Shown here: one piece after another, positions 1-8,138 of the stretch
Layout: the number at the start of each line of letters is the position of its first letter
Numbering within the stretch: position 1 is the first letter of the stretch
DNA from: Mariniradius saccharolyticus AK6
GTDB lineage: Bacteria > Bacteroidota > Bacteroidia > Cytophagales > Cyclobacteriaceae
DNA length: 64,000 bases
Assembly: GCF_000330725.2 (NCBI RefSeq)
Contig: NZ_AMZY02000003.1
Coordinates: 179,915 to 243,914 of the forward strand
Reading direction: 5' to 3'
Notes under the pieces: model-generated
Told to the model about the DNA's origin: nothing
Seen by the model: the letters and a program-made list of their open reading frames with translations, nothing else
The model's database searches: none
Position numbers and translations under genes: made by a program

Positions 1-590
1 AAAAGGACGATGTCTTCTCCCCGTTCCCGCAAGGGCGGCACGAAAAGCGGCACCGTGTTGAGACGGTAGTAAAGGTCTTCCCTGAATTTGCCTTTTTCCA
101 CGGCTTTGATCAAGTTGATATTGGTCGCGGCAATCACGCGGACATTGGTCTTGAGCACTTTGGAGGAACCCACACGGATGAACTCGCCGTTTTCCAACAC
201 CCGCAACAACCTCGCTTGGGTACCCAGAGGCATTTCCCCAATCTCATCCAAGAAAATGGAACCACCATCGGTCACCTCAAAGTATCCTTTTCGGGCTTCA
301 TGGGCACCTGTAAAGGAGCCCTTCTCATGCCCAAACAATTCCGAATCGATCGTACCCTCAGGAATCGCACCGCAGTTGATCGCGATAAACTTGCCGTGCT
401 TGCGGAGACTGAGGGAGTGGATGATTTTGGAAAAAGACTCCTTGCCACTACCGCTTTCCCCTGTAATCAATACGGTCATATCAGTAGGGGCGGCCTGCAT
501 GGCTACTTGAATGGCGTGGTTCAGCAAGGGGCTGTTGCCGATGATGCCGAATCGTTGCTTGATGCTTTGTATTTCTGCGTTTGAGATCAT
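1..590 (-). CDS. Sigma-54-dependent transcriptional activator (3' end cut by window edge)
   Basis: This is the N-terminal about 196 residues of a bacterial enhancer-binding protein, read leftwards off the window. It shows the AAA+ sigma-54 interaction core: Walker A GESGSGKE (about residues 44-51), the sigma-54 contact loop in the form GSFTGA (91-96), and Walker B SIFLDEIG (about 111-118). The AAA+ core begins within about 20 residues of the ATG at 590, so there is no receiver, PAS or GAF input domain. Activity would have to be set by expression level or an unseen partner. It starts 18 bp after the miaB stop on the same strand and is probably co-transcribed with it. The C-terminal Fis-type DNA-binding part lies outside the window. 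In related Cytophagales I recall this position being followed by lptE and secG, which cannot be checked here. Confidence 0.9.
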   Translation of the reverse strand, partial: MISNAEIQSIKQRFGIIGNSPLLNHAIQVAMQAAPTDMTVLITGESGSGKESFSKIIHSLSLRKHGKFIAINCGAIPEGTIDSELFGHEKGSFTGAHEARKGYFEVTDGGSIFLDEIGEMPLGTQARLLRVLENGEFIRVGSSKVLKTNVRVIAATNINLIKAVEKGKFREDLYYRLNTVPLFVPPLRERGEDIVL

Positions 591-608
591 TTTGGGAGGA
601 CAAAAATG

Positions 609-2069
609 TTAGGATACGACTTCTCCAAACAAGGTGGCAGCAGAGCAATCGGTGATCTTGACCCTGACATAATCGCCTTTTTTGTGCTTGCCGGCCGGAA
701 TGATGACAACCTTGTTGGCCGAATTGCGTCCCTTAAGCTGCGCCTCGGAGCGTTTGGATGTGCCCTCGATGAGGATTTCCTGCACTTTGCCTGCATCCAA
801 CTTGTTGCGCTGCAGGGAGAGTGCGGTTTGCTTCTCGATGATCTCGGCCAACCTTCTCTTTTTCACGTCGAGCGGAATGTCATCGACAAATTTCTTTGCC
901 GCCAATGTCCCCGGACGCTCCGAATAGAAGAACATGTAGGAGAAATCGTATTGCACGATATCCATCAGGCTGAGCGTATCTCGGTGTTCTTCTTCCGTCT
1001 CGGTACAAAAACCGGCGATCATGTCGGAAGAAATCCCGCATTCCTCGCCAAGAATCTCCCGAATGGCACGGACCCTATCAAGGTACCATTCCCGGTCATA
1101 GGTACGATTCATCAGTTCCAATATCCTCGAATTGCCACTTTGAACAGGCAGGTGGATGTATTTGCAGATGTTGTCGTACCGCTTCATCGTGTGGAGGACT
1201 TCATCGGTAATGTCTTTGGGGTGTGAAGTGGAAAAACGCACCCGCAGCAAAGGACTTACCTGCGCCACCATTTCCAACAAATGGGCGAAATTGACCACCG
1301 TGGAGACTTCATCCTCTTTTTTATTGAGGCGGGCTTTGTTGTTTTCTTCGGGAGACCACTTGTACGAATCCACGTTCTGTCCAAGCAGCGTCACTTCCCG
1401 ATAGCCTGCGGCAAACAGTTCCTGCGCTTCCTTGACGATTGAATGCGGGTCGCGGCTTCTTTCCCTACCTCTGGTGAATGGTACCACGCAGAAGGAACAC
1501 ATATTGTCACAGCCCCGCATGATGGATATAAACGCCGTCACCCCATTGGAATTGAGGCGGACAGGGGAGATGTCGGCATATGTTTCTTCTCTGGAAAGAA
1601 ATGTATTGATGCCTTTTTCACCGTCTTCCGCAGCAGCTACGAGGTTGGGAAGGTCACGGTACGCATCTGGACCGACCACCACGTCCACGATTTTTTCCTC
1701 CTCGAGCAATTTGTCCTTGAGGCGCTCCGCCATACAGCCGAGGACCCCAATGGTCATTTCGGGCTTTTGGCGCTTGAGAGCGTTGAAATGAGAAAGTCGG
1801 TTGCGGACGGTCTGCTCGGCCTTTTCACGGATGGAGCAGGTATTGAGGAAGATTACGTCTGCTTTTTCGACATCCGAAGTGGTGTCAAACCCGTTTTCCT
1901 TCATGATGGAAGCCACGATCTCCGAATCGGAGAAGTTCATCTGGCAGCCATAGGATTCGATGTAGAGTTTCTTGGACTTGCCGGTATTCTCGTCTTGGGT
2001 GGTTTTGTAATCGCATGCCTGCGCCTCTTCCGGTGCGATCAAGTCTATGTCTTTGATGATGTTTTCCAT
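609..2069 (-). CDS. miaB: tRNA-2-methylthio-N6-isopentenyladenosine37 methylthiotransferase MiaB
   Basis: MiaB adds the methylthio group to i6A37 of tRNAs reading UNN codons, using two 4Fe-4S clusters and S-adenosylmethionine. The 486-residue protein has the full family layout. The N-terminal UPF0004 domain carries the three auxiliary-cluster cysteines (C42 in YGCQMN, C78 in NTCSIR, C112 in LGCMAE). The radical-SAM CxxxCxxC follows (C187, C191, C194 in GCDNMCSFC). A TRAM-like RNA-binding segment forms the last 60-70 residues. A short N-terminal extension of about 35 residues precedes the conserved start [10 protein letters not shown], as is common in Bacteroidota. It is the first gene of a likely operon with the sigma-54 activator. 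Long open frames on the opposite strand are antisense shadows. Confidence 0.97.
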   Translation of the reverse strand: MENIIKDIDLIAPEEAQACDYKTTQDENTGKSKKLYIESYGCQMNFSDSEIVASIMKENGFDTTSDVEKADVIFLNTCSIREKAEQTVRNRLSHFNALKRQKPEMTIGVLGCMAERLKDKLLEEEKIVDVVVGPDAYRDLPNLVAAAEDGEKGINTFLSREETYADISPVRLNSNGVTAFISIMRGCDNMCSFCVVPFTRGRERSRDPHSIVKEAQELFAAGYREVTLLGQNVDSYKWSPEENNKARLNKKEDEVSTVVNFAHLLEMVAQVSPLLRVRFSTSHPKDITDEVLHTMKRYDNICKYIHLPVQSGNSRILELMNRTYDREWYLDRVRAIREILGEECGISSDMIAGFCTETEEEHRDTLSLMDIVQYDFSYMFFYSERPGTLAAKKFVDDIPLDVKKRRLAEIIEKQTALSLQRNKLDAGKVQEILIEGTSKRSEAQLKGRNSANKVVIIPAGKHKKGDYVRVKITDCSAATLFGEVVS

Positions 2070-2347
2070 GAATCAATTTCCAATCAGGATGCGAAATTAA
2101 GAAAATGCGGACAAAATGACAGTGTTTTTGTGGAATATGGGGGCAATTGTACCTATGAAGGTTTTTGTGCGGCTATTCTTTTCGACCAAATCAACAAGAA
2201 AGACGATGCTGCCATGAAAGAGGATATGCCTATAAGCCTATTTGCACTTGGGGAAATATTTTATGGTGGATTTACCGAAGTCAACCTTAGATTGTAAATT
2301 TTTAATGGGGATACACAATTTTGCAAGGTTGGTCTGAAGAAGTGCTA

Positions 2348-2393
2348 TCGACTGCGGATAATCGTCCATGGAAGAACGTCGACTGTCCATGGA
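2348..2393. repeat. Short imperfect direct repeat (TCGACTG and GTCCATGGA, two copies each)
   Basis: TCGACTG occurs at 2348-2354 and 2379-2385. GTCCATGGA occurs at 2364-2372 and 2385-2393. The arrangement suggests a small slippage-type duplication. It is similar in scale to the other intergenic tandem repeats at 6357-6377, 6683-6749 and 9156-9207. Confidence 0.6.
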
Positions 2394-2455
2394 TCCGAAA
2401 AGTCTTTCTCCAGCCATTATTTGTTTGGCATTGGACAGCCTTTAGGTTTAGCATG

Positions 2456-2715
2456 GTGAGTCACAATCCCGCAGGGATTGACTCCACAAAGTGGTAGTTA
2501 CCCCGGGTAAAGCCCGGAGGATTCCGGAAAAACAATCGCCTTTAGAAATCCCAACCCTGAAAGGTGTTGAATTAAACCCCGATCGGGGTGGTAAGGATAG
2601 TCTACCGATATCATTTAAAACCTCCGGATTGGCATCCGGGGCCAATAACCGTAGGTATTCAATCCCTTCGGGATTTGGGGTGAGGTCGAATTCTGGATTA
2701 ATCCGAGATCTCTTG
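2456..2715. repeat. Cluster of REP-like short palindromes
   Basis: A run of small inverted repeats separated by 15-60 bp. CAATCCC-GCA-GGGATTG is at 2464-2480 and CCAC-AAA-GTGG at 2484-2494. An imperfect AACCCT-GAA-AGGTGTT lies in 2554-2569. ACCCCGATCGGGGT lies around 2576-2589, CCGGAT-TGGC-ATCCGG is at 2624-2639, and AATCCC-TTC-GGGATT is at 2661-2675. Most have 4-7 bp arms and a 3-nt loop. The same grammar and related words (CCACnAAGTGG, ACCCnGAAAGGGT types) flank the transposase at 60.4 kb, so this is probably a dispersed product of that REP/RAYT family. Confidence 0.7.
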
Positions 2716-3030
2716 CTGACTAAGAAATTGAATTTTTGAATATCAGCGATGCTGCACACCAGGCCTAAATCCCTTATGTTTTTGCCTCTTTTGTCGTTGA
2801 CAAAAGTGTGACTACAGCTACAGGCAATCACCACCAAGAAGGCTGAAAAATGCGCAACCTGACCGCAAATTATATCTGATATTTCAAATATTTCCAGGTT
2901 TCGGATTTCTGCAACGTAAAAAATGAATACGCACCGGATACGCCTTTCCAATTAATTGAGGTTGTCAACTTACCTACCATCATTCAAGCCACGAAATGTA
3001 CCATAAACACTGAAGGAAAATCGAAACGGC

Positions 3031-3068
3031 AAAAAAAAAGCCCCCGAATCGCTCCGGGGGCTTTGCCT
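3031..3068 (-). terminator. Rho-independent terminator of the S41 peptidase gene
   Basis: On the minus strand the stem AAAGCCCCCGGAG / complementary CCGGGGGCTTT closes around a short loop (3038-3064) and runs into nine T residues (3039-3031). It sits directly after the TAA of the S41 peptidase. Confidence 0.9.
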
Positions 3069-4474
3069 TATTTTTTCAGGAAATCATACTCAATGATCAA
3101 CCGTCCAGCCCGCGGATGGGCATCAAGGGTGCTTCCAAGGTCAGTCCGATCGACAAACTCCATCCTGGCAGTTGGGAAAGACCCTGGCGCGATATGGTTC
3201 AATGCCAGGTTCAACAGGTATTCCTTTGTATCACCAAAGGGAAGCAGGGTTTTCTGACTAAGCTCTAATCCCTGGAGGTTTGGCTGGAAGCCATTGGAAT
3301 AATCCGACTGGTCGTTTTTATTGAAAGTTTGGGAAACAATCGGCAGTAGACCATACTTGTTCTCAGGATTGTCCTCATCCTCGAGAGCCACAGATCCCAC
3401 ATTTTTTCCGACCGTAACGTCGCCCACTAGAAACACATCCATGTATGGTTTGAGTCCATTGATGATCAGCTCGGAGGCTGATGCCGTACGCCTGGATGTG
3501 ATGATATAAACCCGGTTGTTTGCCAGAACAGGGCCAAGATTTTGCGCTTTTGCTTTAAACAAGCGCTGCACATTCTGGTAATCGGGAAACTGCATGATAA
3601 AGCTGTTGAACTTCGTCTTGGAAAATACATCCGTCGCGGTCACATTCGGCGCAATGAGGCTTGCCAAATTGATCGCACTGGATTCGAATCCCCCACCATT
3701 GTACCTGAAATCAAGAATCAGATGCTTAATGCCTTCTGCTTTGAATTTGGCGAAGATGGCATCCATTTGGTCATCATAGAGGGTGGACTGACCCTCAATG
3801 CCTGGCGCAAAGAAATGGTAAACCAGATAACCTACCTTGTCGCCGTTTACGGTGTAAATGGAGTCGAGGAAATTGGGATTTTCCGATAGCACTACCGGGG
3901 TTAGGTCGACCGGTGTTTGTGCCACAAACTGATCGGTAGCCGGGTTGTACCGGAAGTAGGATACCGAGTGCGGCTGGTCCAATTTGCTCAAAATATCCTG
4001 GTAATTGTCCAAGGTGAGCCTCACGCCGTTGATTTGAGTGATGAGATCCCCTCTTTTCAACCCTTTGGACTCAGCTGAACTCCCTTTTTTGATGTAGGAA
4101 ATAAACGCGACCACGTTGTTGTTGGTACTACTTTCACGGGCAAGCAGAAACTCGTACCCTGCTTCCTTGCTGGTACCTTGGAGTGAGTTGATCAATTCCT
4201 GGTAATCGGGATAGATCACCGAGAACCTATCGGTGGGACGGTTGAGTAGGGATTCGAAATAATCCTCGGGGTCTGATTCCAGTGAAATGGGGGTTTTCAT
4301 GGATTCCAGCCAATAGTACACCTGGTCCATCACTTCCTTGATCCAAGTGTTTACCTTGGCATTGGCGGATAGTGTCGGCGGGGTATCTTCCTCTTTGTCT
4401 TTACAGGATTGAAATACGAGCAGGAAGACAAAACCCCACATCAGGGGCTTCAGGAAGTAGGTGTTGGATTTCAT
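3068..4474 (-). CDS. S41-family C-terminal processing peptidase-like lipoprotein with PDZ domain
   Basis: A 468-residue cell-envelope serine peptidase of the tail-specific/CtpA type. A lipobox (LLVFQSC, Cys at about residue 24) indicates a lipoprotein. Residues 30-95 match the N-terminal helical lid seen in Bacteroidota members (WIKEVMDQVYYW). A PDZ segment lies at about 110-170 (GSSAESKGLKRGDLITQING). The S41 catalytic domain follows, with the substrate-cradle block LILDFRYNGGG, the nucleophile block TASASEL (Ser at 332/334) and the general-base lysine region VGKNVG about 20 residues later. It probably trims or degrades periplasmic proteins. The gene is monocistronic, with its own terminator. 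Confidence 0.93.
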   Translation of the reverse strand: MKSNTYFLKPLMWGFVFLLVFQSCKDKEEDTPPTLSANAKVNTWIKEVMDQVYYWLESMKTPISLESDPEDYFESLLNRPTDRFSVIYPDYQELINSLQGTSKEAGYEFLLARESSTNNNVVAFISYIKKGSSAESKGLKRGDLITQINGVRLTLDNYQDILSKLDQPHSVSYFRYNPATDQFVAQTPVDLTPVVLSENPNFLDSIYTVNGDKVGYLVYHFFAPGIEGQSTLYDDQMDAIFAKFKAEGIKHLILDFRYNGGGFESSAINLASLIAPNVTATDVFSKTKFNSFIMQFPDYQNVQRLFKAKAQNLGPVLANNRVYIITSRRTASASELIINGLKPYMDVFLVGDVTVGKNVGSVALEDEDNPENKYGLLPIVSQTFNKNDQSDYSNGFQPNLQGLELSQKTLLPFGDTKEYLLNLALNHIAPGSFPTARMEFVDRTDLGSTLDAHPRAGRLIIEYDFLKK

Positions 4475-4576
4475 ACCGATACGCGTTTAGTGAATGTTGG
4501 CCGAATACAGATGCAATAACGTGCTGTACAGCCAAATGGATTTCCAAATTAAGGGACAATTTCGAAAAATAAAATG

Positions 4577-5287
4577 CTAGTAGGCAGTATTGATGGAAAT
4601 GTCCTCTGTCTTGCTGTCCAACAGTTTTCCTTTTTCACATTTCAATACCCGGTAGGGATACTTCCTCAGCAAATCATGGTTGTGGGTAGCCATCAGGATG
4701 GCCGTGCCCTCGTTGTTGATTTCCTGGAAAAGCTTGAAGATGCCATCCGCCACATCAGGGTCCAAATTGCCCGTAGGTTCGTCGGCAAGCAGAATGGAAG
4801 GTTGATTGATAAGCGCGCGGGCAATGACTATCCGCTGCTGTTCACCCCCCGAAAGCTGATGGGGCATTTTCGTGGCGGCATCCGCCAAACCTACCCTCAT
4901 CAGAACCTCTACCATGCGGTTTTTCATCTTTTCCCGATCCGTCCATCCTGTCGCCCGCATGACGAAGAACAGGTTCTCAGCCACGGTCCTGTCCGGGAAC
5001 AACTGAAAGTCCTGAAAGACGATTCCCAACTTCCTGCGCAGAAAGGGAACCTCATTCCTTTTGATCTTTTCGAGGTGGAAGCCAACGATCTCTGCCTTTC
5101 CCATTTTAAGGGGCAGGTCGGCATAGAGGGTTTTTAGCAGGGAACTTTTCCCGCTTCCCGTCCTTCCGATCAGAAAGACAAACTCATCCGGCTCGATGGA
5201 GAAGTTCACATCTTGCAGCACCGTATCCAAGCCTTGGAAAATAACGGCGCCTTTGACATCAATAATGGGTTGTTTGGAAAAAACCAT
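4577..5287 (-). CDS. ftsE: FtsE-like ABC transporter ATP-binding protein
   Basis: A 236-residue ABC ATPase with Walker A GRTGSGKSS (about 41-49), Q-loop FQDFQLFPDRTV, signature LSGGEQQR, Walker [13 protein letters not shown] and switch His in ATHNHD. The Q-loop and signature sequences are those of FtsE, which works with the membrane protein FtsX to couple septal peptidoglycan hydrolysis to division. No ftsX is adjacent, as is usual in Bacteroidota, where the pair is often unlinked. Its ATG overlaps the stop of the preceding 80-codon gene by one base (TAATG), indicating translational coupling. Confidence 0.88.
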   Translation of the reverse strand: MVFSKQPIIDVKGAVIFQGLDTVLQDVNFSIEPDEFVFLIGRTGSGKSSLLKTLYADLPLKMGKAEIVGFHLEKIKRNEVPFLRRKLGIVFQDFQLFPDRTVAENLFFVMRATGWTDREKMKNRMVEVLMRVGLADAATKMPHQLSGGEQQRIVIARALINQPSILLADEPTGNLDPDVADGIFKLFQEINNEGTAILMATHNHDLLRKYPYRVLKCEKGKLLDSKTEDISINTAY

Positions 5288-5529
5288 TACAGTTCAAGTT
5301 TTTGGGGTTTGCCAAACGGGAGCTCTTTGATTAAGGCTTCCAAGGCTTCTTCTTTGCCTTCAAAACCGAATTTCTCGATGTTTTTCAAGGGTCTGTCTGC
5401 CCTGAAATATGCGACCAAGACAAAGTTGTCATCCCGGATTTGGATGTAGTCCGGGATTTTGGCTTTGCCTTTGACCTTCAAAATGTACATGTGTGCGATG
5501 GTTGGTTCAGTGGAAGAACTCGATTCCAA
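5287..5529 (-). CDS. Small conserved-looking hypothetical protein coupled to ftsE
   Basis: An 80-residue acidic/basic soluble protein (MYILKVKGKAKIPDYIQIRD core), with no signal peptide or membrane segment. The frame opens with a TTG at 5529. An internal ATG at 5490 would give a 67-residue protein beginning exactly at the compact core MYILKVKG and is the more likely start. It shares one base with the ftsE start codon, so the two are almost certainly co-expressed. I do not recognise a named family. Location suggests a cytoplasmic accessory to the FtsE ATPase, but that is inference. Confidence 0.7.
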   Translation of the reverse strand: MESSSSTEPTIAHMYILKVKGKAKIPDYIQIRDDNFVLVAYFRADRPLKNIEKFGFEGKEEALEALIKELPFGKPQKLEL

Positions 5530-5598
5530 GTGATATGGTTTTAATTCCGGGGCCGGCCCAAGACTTCCCTGGAAATGGCCCTCGGAAAACCTTTGGAT

Positions 5599-6258
5599 TT
5601 ACTTTCCTGCAGCCTTGGCATGGTCAGCCAAGAATTGGGCCAAACCACTGTCGGTCAGCGGATGCTTCAGCAAACCTGTAATGACCTTGAGCGGGCAAGT
5701 CGCCACATCGGCGCCGATTTCCGCACATTTGATCAAGTGCATGGTATGGCGAATAGAGGCAGCCAGGACCTGTGTCGCAAAGCCATAGTTTTGGTAAATC
5801 AACACCAATTGCTCGATCAATTCAAGCCCGTCATAAGAGACGTCGTCAAGTCTGCCGATAAATGGGGAAACGTAGGTAGCACCCGCTTTCGCAGCCAAAA
5901 TGCCCTGTCCAGCAGAAAACACCAAGGTACAGTTGGTACGGATGCCCTCGCTGCTAAAGTATTTGATCGCCTTGACGCCCTCTTTGATCATCGGGATTTT
6001 GACCACGATTTTGTCGTCGATCTTGGCCAATTCCTTTCCTTCCCGGATCATGCCTTCAAAATCGGTGGCAATGACTTCCGCGCTGACATTGTCGTCCACG
6101 ATATCACAGATGGCTTTGTAATGTGCACGGACGCGTTCTTCCCCGCTGATGCCTTCCTTGGCCATAAGGGATGGGTTGGTGGTGACGCCGTCCAATACAC
6201 CGAGGTCGTAGGCTTCCTTGATTTCGTTGAGGTTGGCAGTATCGATAAAGAATTTCAT
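5599..6258 (-). CDS. tal: Small transaldolase (FSA/TalC-like family)
   Basis: A 219-residue class I aldolase of the transaldolase/fructose-6-phosphate aldolase family, starting at the ATG MKFFIDTANL (6258). The upstream part of the longer frame has no homology-like features. The Schiff-base lysine is K87 in VVKIPM. Two positions that separate the activities, compared from memory with E. coli FSA and TalB, are both transaldolase-like: Glu61 (SAEVIA) where FSA has Gln59, and Phe133 (SPFIGRLDD) where FSA has Tyr131. It therefore more likely transfers dihydroxyacetone in the non-oxidative pentose-phosphate pathway than cleaves fructose-6-phosphate, although automated naming often gives 'fsa'. A perfect -7 element lies 27 bp upstream. 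Confidence 0.93.
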   Translation of the reverse strand: MKFFIDTANLNEIKEAYDLGVLDGVTTNPSLMAKEGISGEERVRAHYKAICDIVDDNVSAEVIATDFEGMIREGKELAKIDDKIVVKIPMIKEGVKAIKYFSSEGIRTNCTLVFSAGQGILAAKAGATYVSPFIGRLDDVSYDGLELIEQLVLIYQNYGFATQVLAASIRHTMHLIKCAEIGADVATCPLKVITGLLKHPLTDSGLAQFLADHAKAAGK

Positions 6259-6284
6259 GGGAATAGGTTTAAAGTTGACAGGTG

Positions 6285-6292
6285 CAAAGTTA
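6285..6292 (-). promoter_or_regulatory. Putative -7 element for the transaldolase gene
   Basis: The minus strand reads TAACTTTG, a perfect match to the Bacteroidota -7 consensus TAnnTTTG, 27 bp upstream of the ATG. No clear TTG -33 element is present at the usual distance. Confidence 0.5.
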
Positions 6293-6356
6293 GACGAAAT
6301 ATCAGGAACTGGAAGGGGGCAGGGGAGGAATGTCGGGACGCAGTTGGGGGACGTAC

Positions 6357-6377
6357 CAAGTACGAAGTACAAAGTAC
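6357..6377. repeat. Three tandem heptamers (nAAGTAC)
   Basis: CAAGTAC, GAAGTAC and AAAGTAC follow one another without a gap. They are near-identical 7-bp units in non-coding DNA. Confidence 0.75.
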
Positions 6378-6437
6378 TAGGTAAAGCCCCGCATTGCGGT
6401 CGGTTCACGGCAGGCATGGTTTTTGACCCCACCCCCT

Positions 6438-6654
6438 GGTCTGTGTCCTCACAGACCATTCCTGCCTACTATCCTCAGTTTCCGAACGCTTGCTAAAGGA
6501 ATGCCGCCCCTTTGGTGCTTGATTGAAATCGGTTCGACTTTTGCGAAGGGCTGCACCCTTCTCTAGAAGATGGCGCCCCTTTTGGGGCTCTCGGACGTAA
6601 ATCTGATCAAAGATCCCTCCCGCTGTGGTGTTCTCCCTCTCCGGGAGGAGAGGG
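6438..6654. repeat. Palindrome cluster including the CCCTCTCC/GGAGAGGG dispersed element
   Basis: Perfect hairpins in order: GGTCTGTG-TCCT-CACAGACC (6438-6457), GAAGGG-CTGCA-CCCTTC (6545-6561), GCCCC-TTTT-GGGGC (6575-6588) and CCCTCTCC-GGGA-GGAGAGGG (6635-6654). The last is followed by TCGGGGTGAGG, a pattern I know as a widely dispersed intergenic element in unrelated bacteria. None is followed by a T-tract, so they do not look like terminators. Confidence 0.7.
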
Positions 6655-6682
6655 TCGGGGTGAGGAGCCAAATCCCTATTCC

Positions 6683-6749
6683 CATTCATCATTCATCATT
6701 CATCATTCAAAATTCCCAAACCTTCCAACCTTTAAACCTTCCAACCTTT
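6683..6749. repeat. Two short tandem repeats: heptamer x4 and 16-mer x2
   Basis: 6683-6710 is CATTCAT three times followed by CATTCAA. 6718-6733 and 6734-6749 are two perfect copies of AAACCTTCCAACCTTT. Both are non-coding and probably variable between strains. Confidence 0.85.
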
Positions 6750-6784
6750 CCCCTAATCCCCATTCCCAGCCGCTCTTCAATTCT

Positions 6785-8134
6785 CTAAAATTTCCGATAC
6801 TTTCCGCCCAAGTGCTTATTCGCTTTTTTCTCAGAGAACCGGGCTTTCTTGCTGTCCCAATGGAGCGTTTCGTTGGGGAACCTACCGGCAATCACACCCA
6901 ATAGGATGGTTTCGGTAAGTCGGGCAGAGTATTCGAAAGGCGCGCTGCATTGCCCTTTTCCCAGACAGGCATCCACAAACTGATGGTAATGCTTTTTGCT
7001 TTCTCCGGCATAGTCCTTGACCGGTGCGCCAAGTTTGAACGGAGCCACGTCGAATTCCTGGTATTTCCCATCCACGATCCATCGGGGAAGTTCCATAAAG
7101 TGGGGCAGCAGCAACCTGCCTTTTTCTCCCATAAACATGGCGCCTTGTTCGGGTAACTTGTCCCCATTGGGAAGCTGCAAGTCGGCATGGTCTGCCGGGG
7201 CACCCGCACCATCATACCATACCCACTTGAGCGTTTCTGCGGTGTATGGGGTAGACGGGAATTCGTAGGTCACGATGTTGTTTTCAGGGAATCCGAATCC
7301 GGTGGGCTTGCGGCATTCGTTGCGGATGGTACGCGGGACATCCAACTGTAGGGCATTGTAAGGCGTATCGAAAATATGTACGCCCATGTCGCCCAGGGTG
7401 CCGCAACCGAAGTCCATGATTTTTCTCCAGTTGCCGGGATGGTAGAACCCCTCTTTGTAGGCGCGCTTGGGTGCCGTTCCCAGCCAGAGGTTCCAGTCCA
7501 GGTTTTCTGGAACTGGATCACTTCCTGTCGGTTCAGGACCGTCATATCCCCAGTTCTTGGGAGACCAGGCCCTGACCGTATGCACTTTGCCAATGATTCC
7601 CGATTGAATCAGGAGCGTGGCCAGCTTGTAATCGTAGAAGGAATGCACCTGAATACCCATCTGCGTCACCAGCTTCCTTTCTTCAGCCATCTTTTTCATG
7701 GCCCTAGCCTCCGTCACGTGATGGGTGAGGGGTTTTTGGCAATAGACCGGTTTGTCCATTTCCATCGCCATCAAGGAAGCAGGTGCATGGGTATGGTCAG
7801 GGGTGGATACGACCACGGCATCAAACTCATTTTTCATTTCCTTCAGCATCACCCGGTAATCGGGATAGCTTTTGGCATTGGGATACAGGGCTTTTGCACG
7901 GGCGAGCATTTTGCTGTCCACATCGCAAAGGCCCACGACTTCCACCTCCGGATGGGAAGCAATGGCTGCCAGGTCCTCCATGCCCATGCCCCCTAGGCCG
8001 ATATGGACTGTTCGCAATTTGCCTGCGGCTTTTGCTTGTGCCAGGATGCTCGGTGCCAAAGCCAATCCTGCTACTCCTAAAGCTGACTTTTTGAAAAAGT
8101 CCCTGCGGTTGATCACCTGAAAATTCTTCTTCAT
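6785..8134 (-). CDS. Gfo/Idh/MocA-family oxidoreductase with Tat signal
   Basis: A 449-residue NAD(P)-type sugar oxidoreductase exported by the Tat pathway. The ATG at 8134 gives MKKNFQVINRRDFFKKSALG with the RRDFF twin-arginine motif, a hydrophobic stretch (AGLALAPSILA) and a cleavage region. The longer frame upstream overlaps the preceding gene and has no such logic. The Rossmann start is VHIGLGGMGMEDLAAI (about residues 38-53), with the family EKP-type block VYCQKPLTHHVTEA and a catalytic-region HPGNWRKIMDFGCG. It begins 4 bp after the DUF1080 gene and is surely co-transcribed. Periplasmic pairs of this kind are known to oxidise and cleave glycosides through 3-keto-sugar intermediates, so a role in glycoside catabolism is likely. 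Confidence 0.93.
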   Translation of the reverse strand: MKKNFQVINRRDFFKKSALGVAGLALAPSILAQAKAAGKLRTVHIGLGGMGMEDLAAIASHPEVEVVGLCDVDSKMLARAKALYPNAKSYPDYRVMLKEMKNEFDAVVVSTPDHTHAPASLMAMEMDKPVYCQKPLTHHVTEARAMKKMAEERKLVTQMGIQVHSFYDYKLATLLIQSGIIGKVHTVRAWSPKNWGYDGPEPTGSDPVPENLDWNLWLGTAPKRAYKEGFYHPGNWRKIMDFGCGTLGDMGVHIFDTPYNALQLDVPRTIRNECRKPTGFGFPENNIVTYEFPSTPYTAETLKWVWYDGAGAPADHADLQLPNGDKLPEQGAMFMGEKGRLLLPHFMELPRWIVDGKYQEFDVAPFKLGAPVKDYAGESKKHYHQFVDACLGKGQCSAPFEYSARLTETILLGVIAGRFPNETLHWDSKKARFSEKKANKHLGGKYRKF

Positions 8135-8138
8135 CGGG

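Larger units (their letters stand above)
2070..3067. other. Long intergenic region (about 1 kb) with no convincing gene
   Basis: Between miaB and the S41 peptidase there is no open frame with recognisable protein features. The left part (to about 2340) is presumably the miaB promoter region. It is followed by a short direct-repeat patch (2348-2393), a cluster of palindromes (2456-2715), and about 300 bp of featureless sequence that ends in a terminator. A 167-codon minus-strand frame at 2448-2951 runs straight through the palindromes and looks like a translated repeat. Confidence 0.6.
6259..6784. other. Repeat-rich intergenic region without a gene
   Basis: No credible protein is encoded. The stretch holds three copies of an AAGTAC-ended heptamer (6357-6377), a run of palindromes (6438-6654), four heptamer repeats (6683-6710) and a 16-bp tandem duplication (6718-6749). 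A 95-codon minus-strand frame across 6405-6692 (APHPDPLLPERE) is the well-known type of spurious ORF produced by the dispersed CTCTCC...GGAGAG element. Confidence 0.7.

Noticed and set aside
609..2297. Long antisense frames opposite miaB (606-1226, 1443-2297)
   Set aside because: They mirror codon bias of the minus-strand gene, and none has domain features.
2456..2715. CRISPR array
   Set aside because: The inverted repeats differ in sequence and spacing; there is no constant repeat with equal-length spacers. The same applies to 60046-61095.
2448..2951. 167-codon minus-strand frame
   Set aside because: It runs through the palindrome cluster and the start of an empty intergenic region; its sequence has no domain features and looks like translated repeats.
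6405..6692. 95-codon frame with PHPDPLLPERE-like text
   Set aside because: This is the known artefact of the CCCTCTCC/GGAGAGGG dispersed element, not a protein.
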